43,902 nucleotides of DNA from Collinsella aerofaciens. GTDB lineage: Bacteria > Actinomycetota > Coriobacteriia > Coriobacteriales > Coriobacteriaceae. How positions within the stretch are numbered: the first letter of the stretch is position 1; every line of letters begins with the position of its first letter. Shown here piece by piece: positions 15,218 through 22,187 of this stretch. Position numbers and translations under genes: made by a program. The notes under the pieces were generated by a model. It was not told where the DNA came from. It did not search any database and saw only the letters and a program-made list of their open reading frames with translations. The stretch covers positions 1-43,902 of the forward strand of contig NZ_JADNOH010000063.1 of assembly GCF_015557435.1 (NCBI RefSeq), in the 5' to 3' direction.

Positions 15218-15234
15218 GTATATACGTTATATAC
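15218..15234. promoter_or_regulatory. Perfect palindrome between larE and the HAD gene
   Basis: GTATATACGTTATATAC is a perfect inverted repeat of 7-bp arms around CGT, about 55 nt before the HAD start in a divergent promoter region. It looks like an operator, but A/T alternation makes chance more likely than usual. Confidence 0.35.
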
Positions 15235-15288
15235 AAGTTTGTAAAGTGCGGTAGAGTAGCGGCAATGCAAGCCGATGGGGGGACCGAA

Positions 15289-15939
15289 ATGATCAAGGCT
15301 GTCATTTTTGATATGGACGGAACGCTCGTGGACACCGAGCGCTTGGGTATTAAGGCGTGGAAAGCGGGTGCCGTTGAGCTGGGACTCGCGATTGATGAGG
15401 CGCTGATTCATCAGTTTATTGGTCGCACGCTGCCCGATGTCATGGGCATTCTCGAGGAGCATTACGGCAGCCACGAAACTGCCGACGCGCTCTATGTTCG
15501 CCACAAGGAGATTCGCGACGAGATGGTCAAGACCGAGCTGGAGCTTAAGGCCGGCGCTGCCGAGTGCCTGGACGATCTTTTGGCTGCGGGCTATCACGTG
15601 GGCCTTGCGACGTCTTCGCGCCACGTTACCGCCGAGCGCAACCTTAAGGCGTTCGGTCTCTTTGACAAGTTTGAGACCGTGACTTGCGGCGAGGACGTCG
15701 TGCACGGCAAGCCCGATCCCGAGATGTATCTGCTTGCCTGCAAGCGCGCGGGCTTTGCCCCCGAGGAGTGCGCCGTGGTCGAGGATTCGCGCAACGGCTG
15801 CGTCTCGGGTATCACGGCGGGCTGCCATGTCTTTGCCGTGCCCGATATCGTCCCGCTGCCGCAGGACGTGGTGGACGGTTGCGACGCCGTGCTCGACACG
15901 CTGTTCGATCTGACGGCGGCGGTCAAGGCCGTGCGCTAG
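15289..15939 (+). CDS. HAD-superfamily phosphatase / beta-phosphoglucomutase-like
   Basis: This 216-residue hydrolase has the HAD nucleophile motif DMDGTLVDTE (residues 8-17), a helical C1 cap, the motif II threonine/serine in LATSSRH, the motif III lysine before PDPEMYLLACKRAG and the acidic motif IV VVEDSRNG. The start is ATG 15289, directly after GGGGGGA at 15277-15283; an ATG at 15265 would add eight residues. The subfamily includes phosphoglycolate and sugar-phosphate phosphatases and phosphoglucomutases, so the substrate is open. A terminator follows. Confidence 0.88.
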   Translation: MIKAVIFDMDGTLVDTERLGIKAWKAGAVELGLAIDEALIHQFIGRTLPDVMGILEEHYGSHETADALYVRHKEIRDEMVKTELELKAGAAECLDDLLAAGYHVGLATSSRHVTAERNLKAFGLFDKFETVTCGEDVVHGKPDPEMYLLACKRAGFAPEECAVVEDSRNGCVSGITAGCHVFAVPDIVPLPQDVVDGCDAVLDTLFDLTAAVKAVR

Positions 15940-15975
15940 CGCTGGCATACCATCTATTTCAATTTCATTTTAAAA

Positions 15976-16012
15976 GGCGGTCGTCCGCGTTATGCGGGCG
16001 GCCGCCTCTCTG
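15976..16012 (+). terminator. Terminator after the HAD gene
   Basis: GGCGGTCGTCCGC / GCGGGCGGCCGCC (13 bp with two G-U) is followed by TCTCTGTCTG. Confidence 0.7.
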
Positions 16013-16040
16013 TCTGTGTGGAAGATTCTGACCCAGAACT

Positions 16041-16073
16041 ACCGTTCACCGGCTAGAAACAACCGCTCGCCGG
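16041..16073 (+). promoter_or_regulatory. Paired direct repeats upstream of the rhamnose operon
   Basis: ACCGTTCACCGG (16041-16052) and ACCGCTCGCCGG (16062-16073) are 21 nt apart, two helical turns. The same pair with the same spacing and joining sequence occurs at 20139-20171 before the PTS gene. This is the layout of an activator site (AraC-like factors bind such repeats). No AraC gene is in the window. Confidence 0.55.
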
Positions 16074-16090
16074 ACTGAAATTGACTCATA

Positions 16091-16118
16091 TTGAAATTGA
16101 AACGATTCAAATAATAAT
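16091..16118 (+). promoter_or_regulatory. Rhamnose operon promoter with embedded LacI-type operator
   Basis: TTGAAA (16091-16096) and AATAAT (16113-16118) are 16 nt apart. Between them lies TTGAAACGATTCAA (16097-16110), a near-palindrome also found at 20177-20190 and, inverted, at 28578-28591 in front of the LacI gene. A bound repressor would exclude RNA polymerase. Confidence 0.55.
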
Positions 16119-16157
16119 GAAAACCGTAAATGAACCGCTTCAAAAAGGGGAAAGCAC

Positions 16158-17642
16158 ATGGAGAGTCGCATCGAGTCCAAGCATTACGCAGCGGTCGATA
16201 TCGGTGCTTCGAGCGGTCGTGTTCTTGCCGGCTGGGTCGAGGACGGCAAGATGTCCTACCAGGAGGTCTACCGCTTCGTTAACGAGCAAAAGCGCGTTAA
16301 CGGACACGATTGCTGGGATGTCGAGGCCCTGTTCGACCACGTTGTCGCAGGCCTGCGTGCCGTTAAGGACCAGACCGGACAGGCTCCTGCCACTATCGGT
16401 ATCGATACCTGGGGCGTCGACTTTGTGCTGCTCGACGAGCATAACGAGATCGTCGGCGACACGGTCGCTTACCGCGACGCTCGTACCGACGGCATCTACG
16501 AGGTCGCCGACCAGATCATGGACCCGGCTGAGGTCTATGCCCGCACCGGTATTCAGCGCCAGCCCTTCAACACGCTCTATCAGCTGCTTGCCCTTAAGAA
16601 TGAGCATTCCGAGCAGCTCGAGGCCGCCCGCACCTTCCTGATGATTCCGGATTACCTCAACTGGCGCCTGACCGGCATCAAGGCCAACGAGTACACCAAC
16701 GCGAGCACCACCGGCATGCTCGATGCCGAGAGGTGCACGTGGGACACCGAGATTCTTGCGCGCTTTGGCATTCCCCAGGGCATCTTCCTGGAGCCTACCA
16801 TGCCCGGCGCGGTGCTCGGCGAGATCACGGCCGACATTTCCGAGAAGATCGGCTACTCCGCAACCGTCGTGCTGCCCGCCACGCACGACACCGGTTCCGC
16901 CTTTTTGGCCGTGCCAGCCAAGGACGACAACGCCGTCTATATCTCGAGCGGCACGTGGAGCCTGCTGGGCGTCGAGAACCAGCACGCCATTACCAATGAG
17001 CTCGCCCACAAGCAGAACTTCACCAACGAGGGTGGCTATCTCAAGCGCTACCGCTTCCTCAAGAACATCATGGGCTTGTGGATGAACCAGTCCGTCCGTC
17101 GCGAGGTCAACGGCGTCGACTACGTCGAGGGCAAGACCTCGCACAAGGCGCTCATGGACCACAAGGTCGGTTTTGACGAGCTCCGCACGCTCTGCCGCGA
17201 GGCCGAGCCCTTCGAGTCCTACGTCGATGTCGACGACGACCGCTTCTTGGCTCCCGATTCCATGATCCAGGAGATCAAGCGCGCTTGCGCCGAGGGCGGA
17301 GAGCCTGTCCCGCACACCGTGGGCGAGATTATGCGCACCAATTACTGTAGCCTGTCCCGTTCGTATGCCAAGGCTATCGAAGGCCTGCGCGAGCTTTCGG
17401 GTCACGATTACACGAGCATCAATATCGTGGGCGGCGGCTGCCAGGATTACTACCTCAACCAGATGACGGCCGACACCTGCGGGCTTCCCGTGTTCGCCGG
17501 CCCCATCGAGGGCACCTGCATCGGCAACTTTATCGTGCAGATGATCGCCGGCGGCGACATTGCCGACCTGGCCGATGCCCGTGCCTGCGTCGCGCGTTCC
17601 TTCGATGTCAAGCGCATCGACCCCAAGGGCATCCAGGCCTAA
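16158..17642 (+). CDS. rhaB: Rhamnulokinase
   Basis: This 494-residue FGGY-family sugar kinase phosphorylates L-rhamnulose to rhamnulose-1-phosphate. The N-terminal ATPase fold motif is AAVDIGASSGRVLAG. The substrate-domain signature GIDTWGVDFVLLD and the second-domain blocks PATHDTGSAFLAVP and ISSGTWSLLGVE match RhaB closely, and NIVGGGCQDYYLNQMTA is the adenine-binding loop. Length is as expected. AGGGGAAA precedes the ATG. It is the first gene of the operon with rhaD and the isomerase-like gene. Confidence 0.93.
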   Translation: MESRIESKHYAAVDIGASSGRVLAGWVEDGKMSYQEVYRFVNEQKRVNGHDCWDVEALFDHVVAGLRAVKDQTGQAPATIGIDTWGVDFVLLDEHNEIVGDTVAYRDARTDGIYEVADQIMDPAEVYARTGIQRQPFNTLYQLLALKNEHSEQLEAARTFLMIPDYLNWRLTGIKANEYTNASTTGMLDAERCTWDTEILARFGIPQGIFLEPTMPGAVLGEITADISEKIGYSATVVLPATHDTGSAFLAVPAKDDNAVYISSGTWSLLGVENQHAITNELAHKQNFTNEGGYLKRYRFLKNIMGLWMNQSVRREVNGVDYVEGKTSHKALMDHKVGFDELRTLCREAEPFESYVDVDDDRFLAPDSMIQEIKRACAEGGEPVPHTVGEIMRTNYCSLSRSYAKAIEGLRELSGHDYTSINIVGGGCQDYYLNQMTADTCGLPVFAGPIEGTCIGNFIVQMIAGGDIADLADARACVARSFDVKRIDPKGIQA

Positions 17643-17840
17643 CCGAGAGGGGAGATGCGCCCCTCGTCACGTACCTACCCCCAGCCCCGCGGACGGCAAT
17701 TGACTCCTGCTGTACACGAGCGGCTCTCTCCGATGACATACGGCGCGGAGGCCCTACACGACACCATGCTCCGCGCCGCCGTCAATCGGCTTATCACGTT
17801 TTTTCAATTGGGCCCGCGGGCCCCGGAGAGGAGAAAAACA
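17643..17840 (+). promoter_or_regulatory. Structured intercistronic region rhaB-rhaD
   Basis: These 198 nt hold three stems: GAGGGG/CCCCTC near 17648-17665, GGCGCGGAG/CTCCGCGCC (17742-17750, 17769-17777), and GGGCCC-GC-GGGCCC just upstream of rhaD. A TTTTTT tract near 17800 lies about 20 nt beyond the second stem. Processing or partial termination within the operon is likely; no gene is seen. Confidence 0.4.
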
Positions 17841-18671
17841 ATGGCAATGGAAGATCTGGCGTTCATCAAGGGCTTTTGCCGCCTGTGCGACGATGGCTTT
17901 AAGCAGGGCTGGCACGAGCGCAACGGTGGAAACCTCACCTATCGCATGACCGACGAGGAGGTCGCCGAGGCCAAGCCGTTCTTTGAGGAGCCCCGCGAGT
18001 GGGTCAAGATGGGCGTGCGCGGCGAGAACCTCGCTGGCCAGTACTTCGTGAGCACCGGCTCGGGCAAGTACATGCGCAACGTCCTGGAGGATCCGCATGC
18101 CAACATCGGCATCGTCGAGATCAACGAGACCGGCGACGCGTTCCGCATCGTCTGGGGCCTTGCCAATGGCGCCCGTCCGACCAGTGAGTTCGAGAGCCAC
18201 TACATGAACCACTGCGTGGCTGCCGCCCGTACCGATGGCGCCGACCGCGTAATCTATCACGCCCACACCCCCGGCATCATCGAGATGTCCTTCGTGGTGC
18301 CGCTGGAGGATCGCGCCTTCACGCGCATCCTGTGGCAGATGATGACCGAGTGCGTCGTCGTCTTCCCGGCCGGCGTGGGCGTTGTGCCCTGGATGGTCCC
18401 GGGTGGCCCGGCCATCGCCGAGGCGAGCTCTGAGCTCATGAAGACCTACGACACCATCGTCTGGGCTCACCACGGCCTGTTCGCCGCCGGCCCCGACTTC
18501 GATACGACCTTTGGCCTGGCGCACACCGTCGAGAAAGCCGCCGAGATCTACCTGGCCGCACGCGCTGCCAACGGTGGCTCGGACGACTTCCTCAACAAGA
18601 TCAGCGACAAGGGCCTCAAGGACACCTGCCGCGACTTCAACATCAAGATCAACGACGCATTTGTTGACTAA
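17841..18671 (+). CDS. rhaD: Rhamnulose-1-phosphate aldolase
   Basis: This is a 276-residue class II, zinc-dependent aldolase splitting rhamnulose-1-phosphate into dihydroxyacetone phosphate and L-lactaldehyde. It matches E. coli RhaD block by block: W-ERNGGNLT near the N-terminus, VSTGSGKYMRN, NIGIVEI, PTSE, zinc histidines in YHAHTPGI, VVFPAGVGVVPWMVPG, and the third zinc histidine in WAHHGLFAAG. AGAGGAGA lies before ATG 17841; the reading frame stays open upstream but without a ribosome site. It follows rhaB after a structured gap. Confidence 0.94.
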   Translation: MAMEDLAFIKGFCRLCDDGFKQGWHERNGGNLTYRMTDEEVAEAKPFFEEPREWVKMGVRGENLAGQYFVSTGSGKYMRNVLEDPHANIGIVEINETGDAFRIVWGLANGARPTSEFESHYMNHCVAAARTDGADRVIYHAHTPGIIEMSFVVPLEDRAFTRILWQMMTECVVVFPAGVGVVPWMVPGGPAIAEASSELMKTYDTIVWAHHGLFAAGPDFDTTFGLAHTVEKAAEIYLAARAANGGSDDFLNKISDKGLKDTCRDFNIKINDAFVD

Positions 18672-18703
18672 CAAGAAAGTGAGACGGCGCATTGGAGGAA
18701 ATC

Positions 18704-20131
18704 ATGCTCGTTAACACTAAGGCCAAGGTTGGCGTCTTCTCGATTGCCCTGGGTGCCTATCTTCCGCAGTTCCCGCAGCTCGTTCCCAATTTTGAGCAGC
18801 AGTACGAGGACTTTAAGGCCACGCTGCCCACGACCGTCGAGCTTATCGACGGCGGTATGGTGACCACCAAGGAGCAGGCTCAGGTCGCGGGCGACAAGTT
18901 CCGTGCCGAGGATGTCGACCTGGTCATCCTGCAGATGCTCACCTATGCCACGAGCTACAACGTGCTGCCGGTCGTGCGTGACCTGGACGTGCCCGTCGTC
19001 GTGGTCAACGTGCAGAAGAAGGCTCAGCCCGATTACGCCAACACCGACATTCCCACGTGGCTGGGCGACCTGTACGCCTGCGGTGCCCCCGGCGAGGTCG
19101 TGGCCGACCTTAACCGCGCCGGCAAGCGTCACGCCGTGGTGACCGGCGTCGTCGAGGGTGGCGACCCGGCTGTGGCCGAGCAGCTCGAGCAGTGGTGCCG
19201 TGCCGCTCAGGTGCGTCGTCGCCTGCGCCGCACCAACATCGCCCAGATCGGCCGTCCGTACCCGGGCATGATGGACCTCTACATCGACGAGACCAACCTC
19301 TACAACCGTCTGGGCCTCTACACCAAGCAGTTCGACTGGGAGAAGATGTGGGCCATCGCCGACAGCATCGACGACCAGACTGCCGTGGACGCCAAGGCCG
19401 CCGAGATTCTCGACACCTTTGACGTCGAGGGCGGTGCCAAGGTTTCCGACGAACCCATCCAGGAGATGGCCAAGTACGTTGTCGCCTTTGAGCAGTGGGT
19501 CAAGGACGAGGAGATCGGCCTGGTCGCCAGCCACTACGACGGCTATGCCAAGGGTCAGGCCGGCGTGCTCGACTCCATGCTCATCCCGGCGTTCTCCATG
19601 CTTATCAAGCAGGGCACGAGCTGCGCGGTCGAGGGCGATATGAAGGTCGCCATCGCCATGAGCATCCTCAAGACCATCTCTGGCACCGGCCAGCTCTCCG
19701 AGATGTACTCCATCGACTTCCCCGAGGACATCGTCATCATCGGCCACTCCGGCTCCGGCGATGCCGACATCTCGACCGCCAAGAAGCCGGCGCTCAGGGT
19801 TGTCCCCGTGTTCCACGGCAAGACCGGCGGCGGCTACCTCACCCAGTTCTACCCCGGCCACGGCACCATCACCTTCCTGGGCATTACGCAGGATGGCGAC
19901 GGCAACTTTAAGTTCGTGGTTGCCGAGGGCGAGAACGTCGACGGCCCGATCTTCACGTTCGGCGACACCAACATGCGCATGAAGTTCTCGATCGGCGCCC
20001 GTGAGTTCATGGACCGCTGGAACGAGACTGGCCCGACCCACCACATGGCCGCCTGCCTGGGCAGCCAGACCGACACGATCCTCAAGGGCGCCAAGATTCT
20101 GAACGTGCCGTGCGAAGTTGTCTGCAGGTAA
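18704..20131 (+). CDS. L-fucose/L-arabinose-isomerase-fold protein, probable L-rhamnose isomerase
   Basis: This 475-residue protein has the fucose/arabinose isomerase fold. Residues that look like manganese ligands and the catalytic region lie in its central and C-terminal part (SHYDGYAKGQAG, CAVEGDMKVAIAMSIL, IIGHSGSGDADIS). It is not similar to the classical TIM-barrel RhaA. As the operon has rhaB and rhaD but no rhaA, this enzyme is the best candidate for converting L-rhamnose to L-rhamnulose. ATG 18704 is set by TTGGAGGAAATC; an upstream TTG at 18692 falls inside that ribosome site. Some family members are annotated only as fucose isomerase-like, so activity is inferred from context. Confidence 0.85.
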   Translation: MLVNTKAKVGVFSIALGAYLPQFPQLVPNFEQQYEDFKATLPTTVELIDGGMVTTKEQAQVAGDKFRAEDVDLVILQMLTYATSYNVLPVVRDLDVPVVVVNVQKKAQPDYANTDIPTWLGDLYACGAPGEVVADLNRAGKRHAVVTGVVEGGDPAVAEQLEQWCRAAQVRRRLRRTNIAQIGRPYPGMMDLYIDETNLYNRLGLYTKQFDWEKMWAIADSIDDQTAVDAKAAEILDTFDVEGGAKVSDEPIQEMAKYVVAFEQWVKDEEIGLVASHYDGYAKGQAGVLDSMLIPAFSMLIKQGTSCAVEGDMKVAIAMSILKTISGTGQLSEMYSIDFPEDIVIIGHSGSGDADISTAKKPALRVVPVFHGKTGGGYLTQFYPGHGTITFLGITQDGDGNFKFVVAEGENVDGPIFTFGDTNMRMKFSIGAREFMDRWNETGPTHHMAACLGSQTDTILKGAKILNVPCEVVCR

Positions 20132-20138
20132 TGGCTCA

Positions 20139-20171
20139 GCCGTTCGCGGGCTGAAAACAACCGTTCGCGGA
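20139..20171 (+). promoter_or_regulatory. Paired direct repeats upstream of the glycoside PTS operon
   Basis: GCCGTTCGCGGG (20139-20150) and ACCGTTCGCGGA (20160-20171) are spaced 21 nt with GCTGAAAACAA-like sequence between, matching the pair at 16041-16073. It starts within ten bases of the isomerase stop. Confidence 0.55.
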
Positions 20172-20176
20172 GTCGT

Positions 20177-20216
20177 TTGAAACGTTTCATTGCAAGCGGC
20201 GGAATTCGAGTATCAT
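20177..20216 (+). promoter_or_regulatory. LacI-type operator and promoter of the glycoside PTS operon
   Basis: TTGAAACGTTTCAT (20177-20190) contains the perfect 12-bp palindrome TGAAACGTTTCA. It overlaps the probable -35 (CATTGC, 20188-20193), 17 nt before TATCAT (20211-20216). Confidence 0.6.
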
Positions 20217-20255
20217 AGCAATTAAGAAAAGCTGCGCCGGAGACAAGGCGTCAGT

Positions 20256-20285
20256 GGGATTGTTATTCCAGACGGAAGCATGACC
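20256..20285 (+). promoter_or_regulatory. Ribonucleic antiterminator (RAT) for a BglG/LicT protein
   Basis: The RNA begins GGGATTGTTA, has a TTCC/GGAA stem and ends GCATGACC. This matches the BglG/LicT target pattern (GGATTGTTA ... GGCAAAACC) in order and spacing. Its 3' end overlaps the left arm of the terminator at 20282, so the two structures exclude each other. The antiterminator protein is encoded downstream at 26405. Confidence 0.75.
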
Positions 20286-20330
20286 GGCACACAGTGTGAC
20301 AGCACGCTGTGTGCCGGTCTTTTTTGTTTT
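20282..20330 (+). terminator. Conditional terminator in the PTS leader
   Basis: GACCGGCACACAG / CTGTGTGCCGGTC (13 bp) is followed by TTTTTTGTTTT, which would stop transcription unless the RAT is bound. The space to 20412 has no other feature apart from AGGAGGAG at the start codon. Confidence 0.85.
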
Positions 20331-20412
20331 CGCCGCGGCTATTCTGAGTACGGCGTGGTGCACAACGTCGTGCCGAACAGGGCAAAAGGCAGCCCGAAGA
20401 ACAGGAGGAGTC

Positions 20413-22101
20413 ATGATCGAGCTCATCGAATGCATCGAAACCCTATCGGGTGGCGAGGCCAATATCAGCGCCCTCAAAGCCACTGAGGACGGCGTTCGCG
20501 TGACGGTCAAGGACCGCAGTGCGGTCAAGCTCCAAGATATCCGCGCTCTTCCGGGCGTTGCTTCGGCAATCTTTACGTCTTCTGTCCTGAAATGCACGTT
20601 TACCCAAGAAAAGGGAGGGCACATGGGCCAGTACCATGAGCTTGCCGGCGAGATTCTCAAGAACGTCGGCGGTATCGAGAACGTCAAGAGCGTTCGCCAT
20701 TGCATCACGCGTCTCCGCTTCGTCCTCAAGGACGAGAAGATCGCCAATGACGACGTCATCTCCAACCTCGATGGTGTTATCCAGGTCATGAAGGCCGGCG
20801 GCCAGTATCAGGTCGTTATCGGAGCCGCCGTGGATGATGTCTACGAAGAGCTCGTCTCCGGCTACAAGGTGCCCGGTGTGGGCGCTGTCGCCGCAGGTGA
20901 TGAGCCTGAGGAAGCCGAGGACGGCAAGAACAAGAACGTCTTCAACATGCTGATGGACACCGTCTCGGGTAGCATGGCTCCTACGCTCATGCCGCTCGCC
21001 GCGGCCGGTATGATCAAGGGCCTGCTTGCCCTTTGCATCGCCATGGGCTGGCTCGCCGCCGACAGCGGTACCTATATGATCTGGTACTCCATCGCTGACG
21101 GCTTCTTCTACTTCCTGCCCATCATCCTGGGCTACACCGCCGCCAAGAAGTTTGGCTGCAACGAGTTTTTGGGTATGGCTCTCGGCGCGGCGCTCGTGTA
21201 TCCGGCCATGGTCAACCTGAGCGCCTCGGCAGAGGTTATGGGCACGCTCTTCGAGGGTACCGCGTTCCAGATGAGCTACTACAACACGTTCCTGGGCATT
21301 CCAGTCATCCTTCCCGCGTCCGGCTACACCTCGAGCGTCATCCCGATTCTTATCGCCGTCTGGGCGGCTTCCAAGCTCGAGCGCAGTCTTAACAAGGTCA
21401 TTCCGCAGCTCATCCGTTCCATGTCCGTGCCGTTCCTGTGCTTTGCCGTCATGGCCCCCGCGACCTATCTGATCATCGGCCCTGTCGCCTCCATGATCTC
21501 GGGCGTGCTGACCCTCATCACCGAAACGCTCATCAATATCCCCGTCGTTGGCGGTGCCGTGGTCGGTATGGTCGTCGGTGGCGCGTTCTCCACGCTCGTC
21601 ATGTTCGGCCTGCACTGGGCCATCATCCCCATCATGCTCAACAACATCGCCATGCTAGGTTACGACCCGCTTATGGCGGCCGGTTCCATCGGTGGCTTCG
21701 TAGGTGTGTCCCAGGGCTTGGCGGTCATCCTCCGCACCAAGAGCGACAAGACCCGCAACGTCGCCATCCCGGCTACGATCTCGCAGTTCTTCGGCGTCGG
21801 CGAGCCGCTGCTCTACGGCATCCAGCTTCCCAGCAAGTTCCTGTTTGTCCAGAACATCGTGTTCTCTGCAATCGCCGGTCTGGTGATGGGTGCCCTTAAC
21901 GTCCACGCCTACAGCATGGGCAGCGCCGGACTCTTCGGTATCCCCACGTTCATGGACCCCACCGGTGCCGACACGAGCAATATCGTGTTCTACCTGGGCA
22001 CGCTTGCCGTGATCATGGTCATCGCCTTTGTCTTCACCATGGCTACCTATCATGACGACGGCAGCTACCTGGGCAAGTCCCGCAACAAAGAGCAGGCCTA
22101 A
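20413..22101 (+). CDS. PTS glucose/beta-glucoside-family EIIBC with an extra N-terminal EIIB-like domain
   Basis: This is a 562-residue sugar permease. Residues 71-150 are a standard EIIB domain with the phosphocysteine in RHCITRLRF (Cys97). The rest is a multi-span EIIC domain (GSMAPTLMPLAAAGMIKG, GEPLLYGIQLP). Residues 1-65 resemble a second EIIB (ETLSGGEANISALKA, VKDRS, DIRALPGVAS) in which the cysteine loop is missing. There are two good starts: ATG 20413 after AGGAGGAG, and ATG 20623 (residue 71) after AAGGGAGGG. Two isoforms are possible. No EIIA domain is present, so a shared EIIA-Glc-type protein must serve it. Next to a rhamnosidase, a rhamnose-containing disaccharide or glycoside is the likely substrate. 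Confidence 0.87.
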   Translation: MIELIECIETLSGGEANISALKATEDGVRVTVKDRSAVKLQDIRALPGVASAIFTSSVLKCTFTQEKGGHMGQYHELAGEILKNVGGIENVKSVRHCITRLRFVLKDEKIANDDVISNLDGVIQVMKAGGQYQVVIGAAVDDVYEELVSGYKVPGVGAVAAGDEPEEAEDGKNKNVFNMLMDTVSGSMAPTLMPLAAAGMIKGLLALCIAMGWLAADSGTYMIWYSIADGFFYFLPIILGYTAAKKFGCNEFLGMALGAALVYPAMVNLSASAEVMGTLFEGTAFQMSYYNTFLGIPVILPASGYTSSVIPILIAVWAASKLERSLNKVIPQLIRSMSVPFLCFAVMAPATYLIIGPVASMISGVLTLITETLINIPVVGGAVVGMVVGGAFSTLVMFGLHWAIIPIMLNNIAMLGYDPLMAAGSIGGFVGVSQGLAVILRTKSDKTRNVAIPATISQFFGVGEPLLYGIQLPSKFLFVQNIVFSAIAGLVMGALNVHAYSMGSAGLFGIPTFMDPTGADTSNIVFYLGTLAVIMVIAFVFTMATYHDDGSYLGKSRNKEQA

Positions 22102-22187
22102 GCAACTGCGCTTTTCATAGTTCCCAGCCAGTGCGGCGATCCAACGTGGCGGGTCGCCGCACCGTAACTTCCCGAAAGGTCGGATCC

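Noticed and set aside
16041-16073. Short CRISPR-like direct repeats
   Set aside because: Only two 12-nt units spaced 21 nt, with the spacer also conserved at the second locus; no cas genes.
20177-20190. CcpA cre site
   Set aside because: The palindrome TGAAACGTTTCA is two bases shorter than the cre core and recurs only at rhamnose-related promoters, fitting a local LacI protein better.
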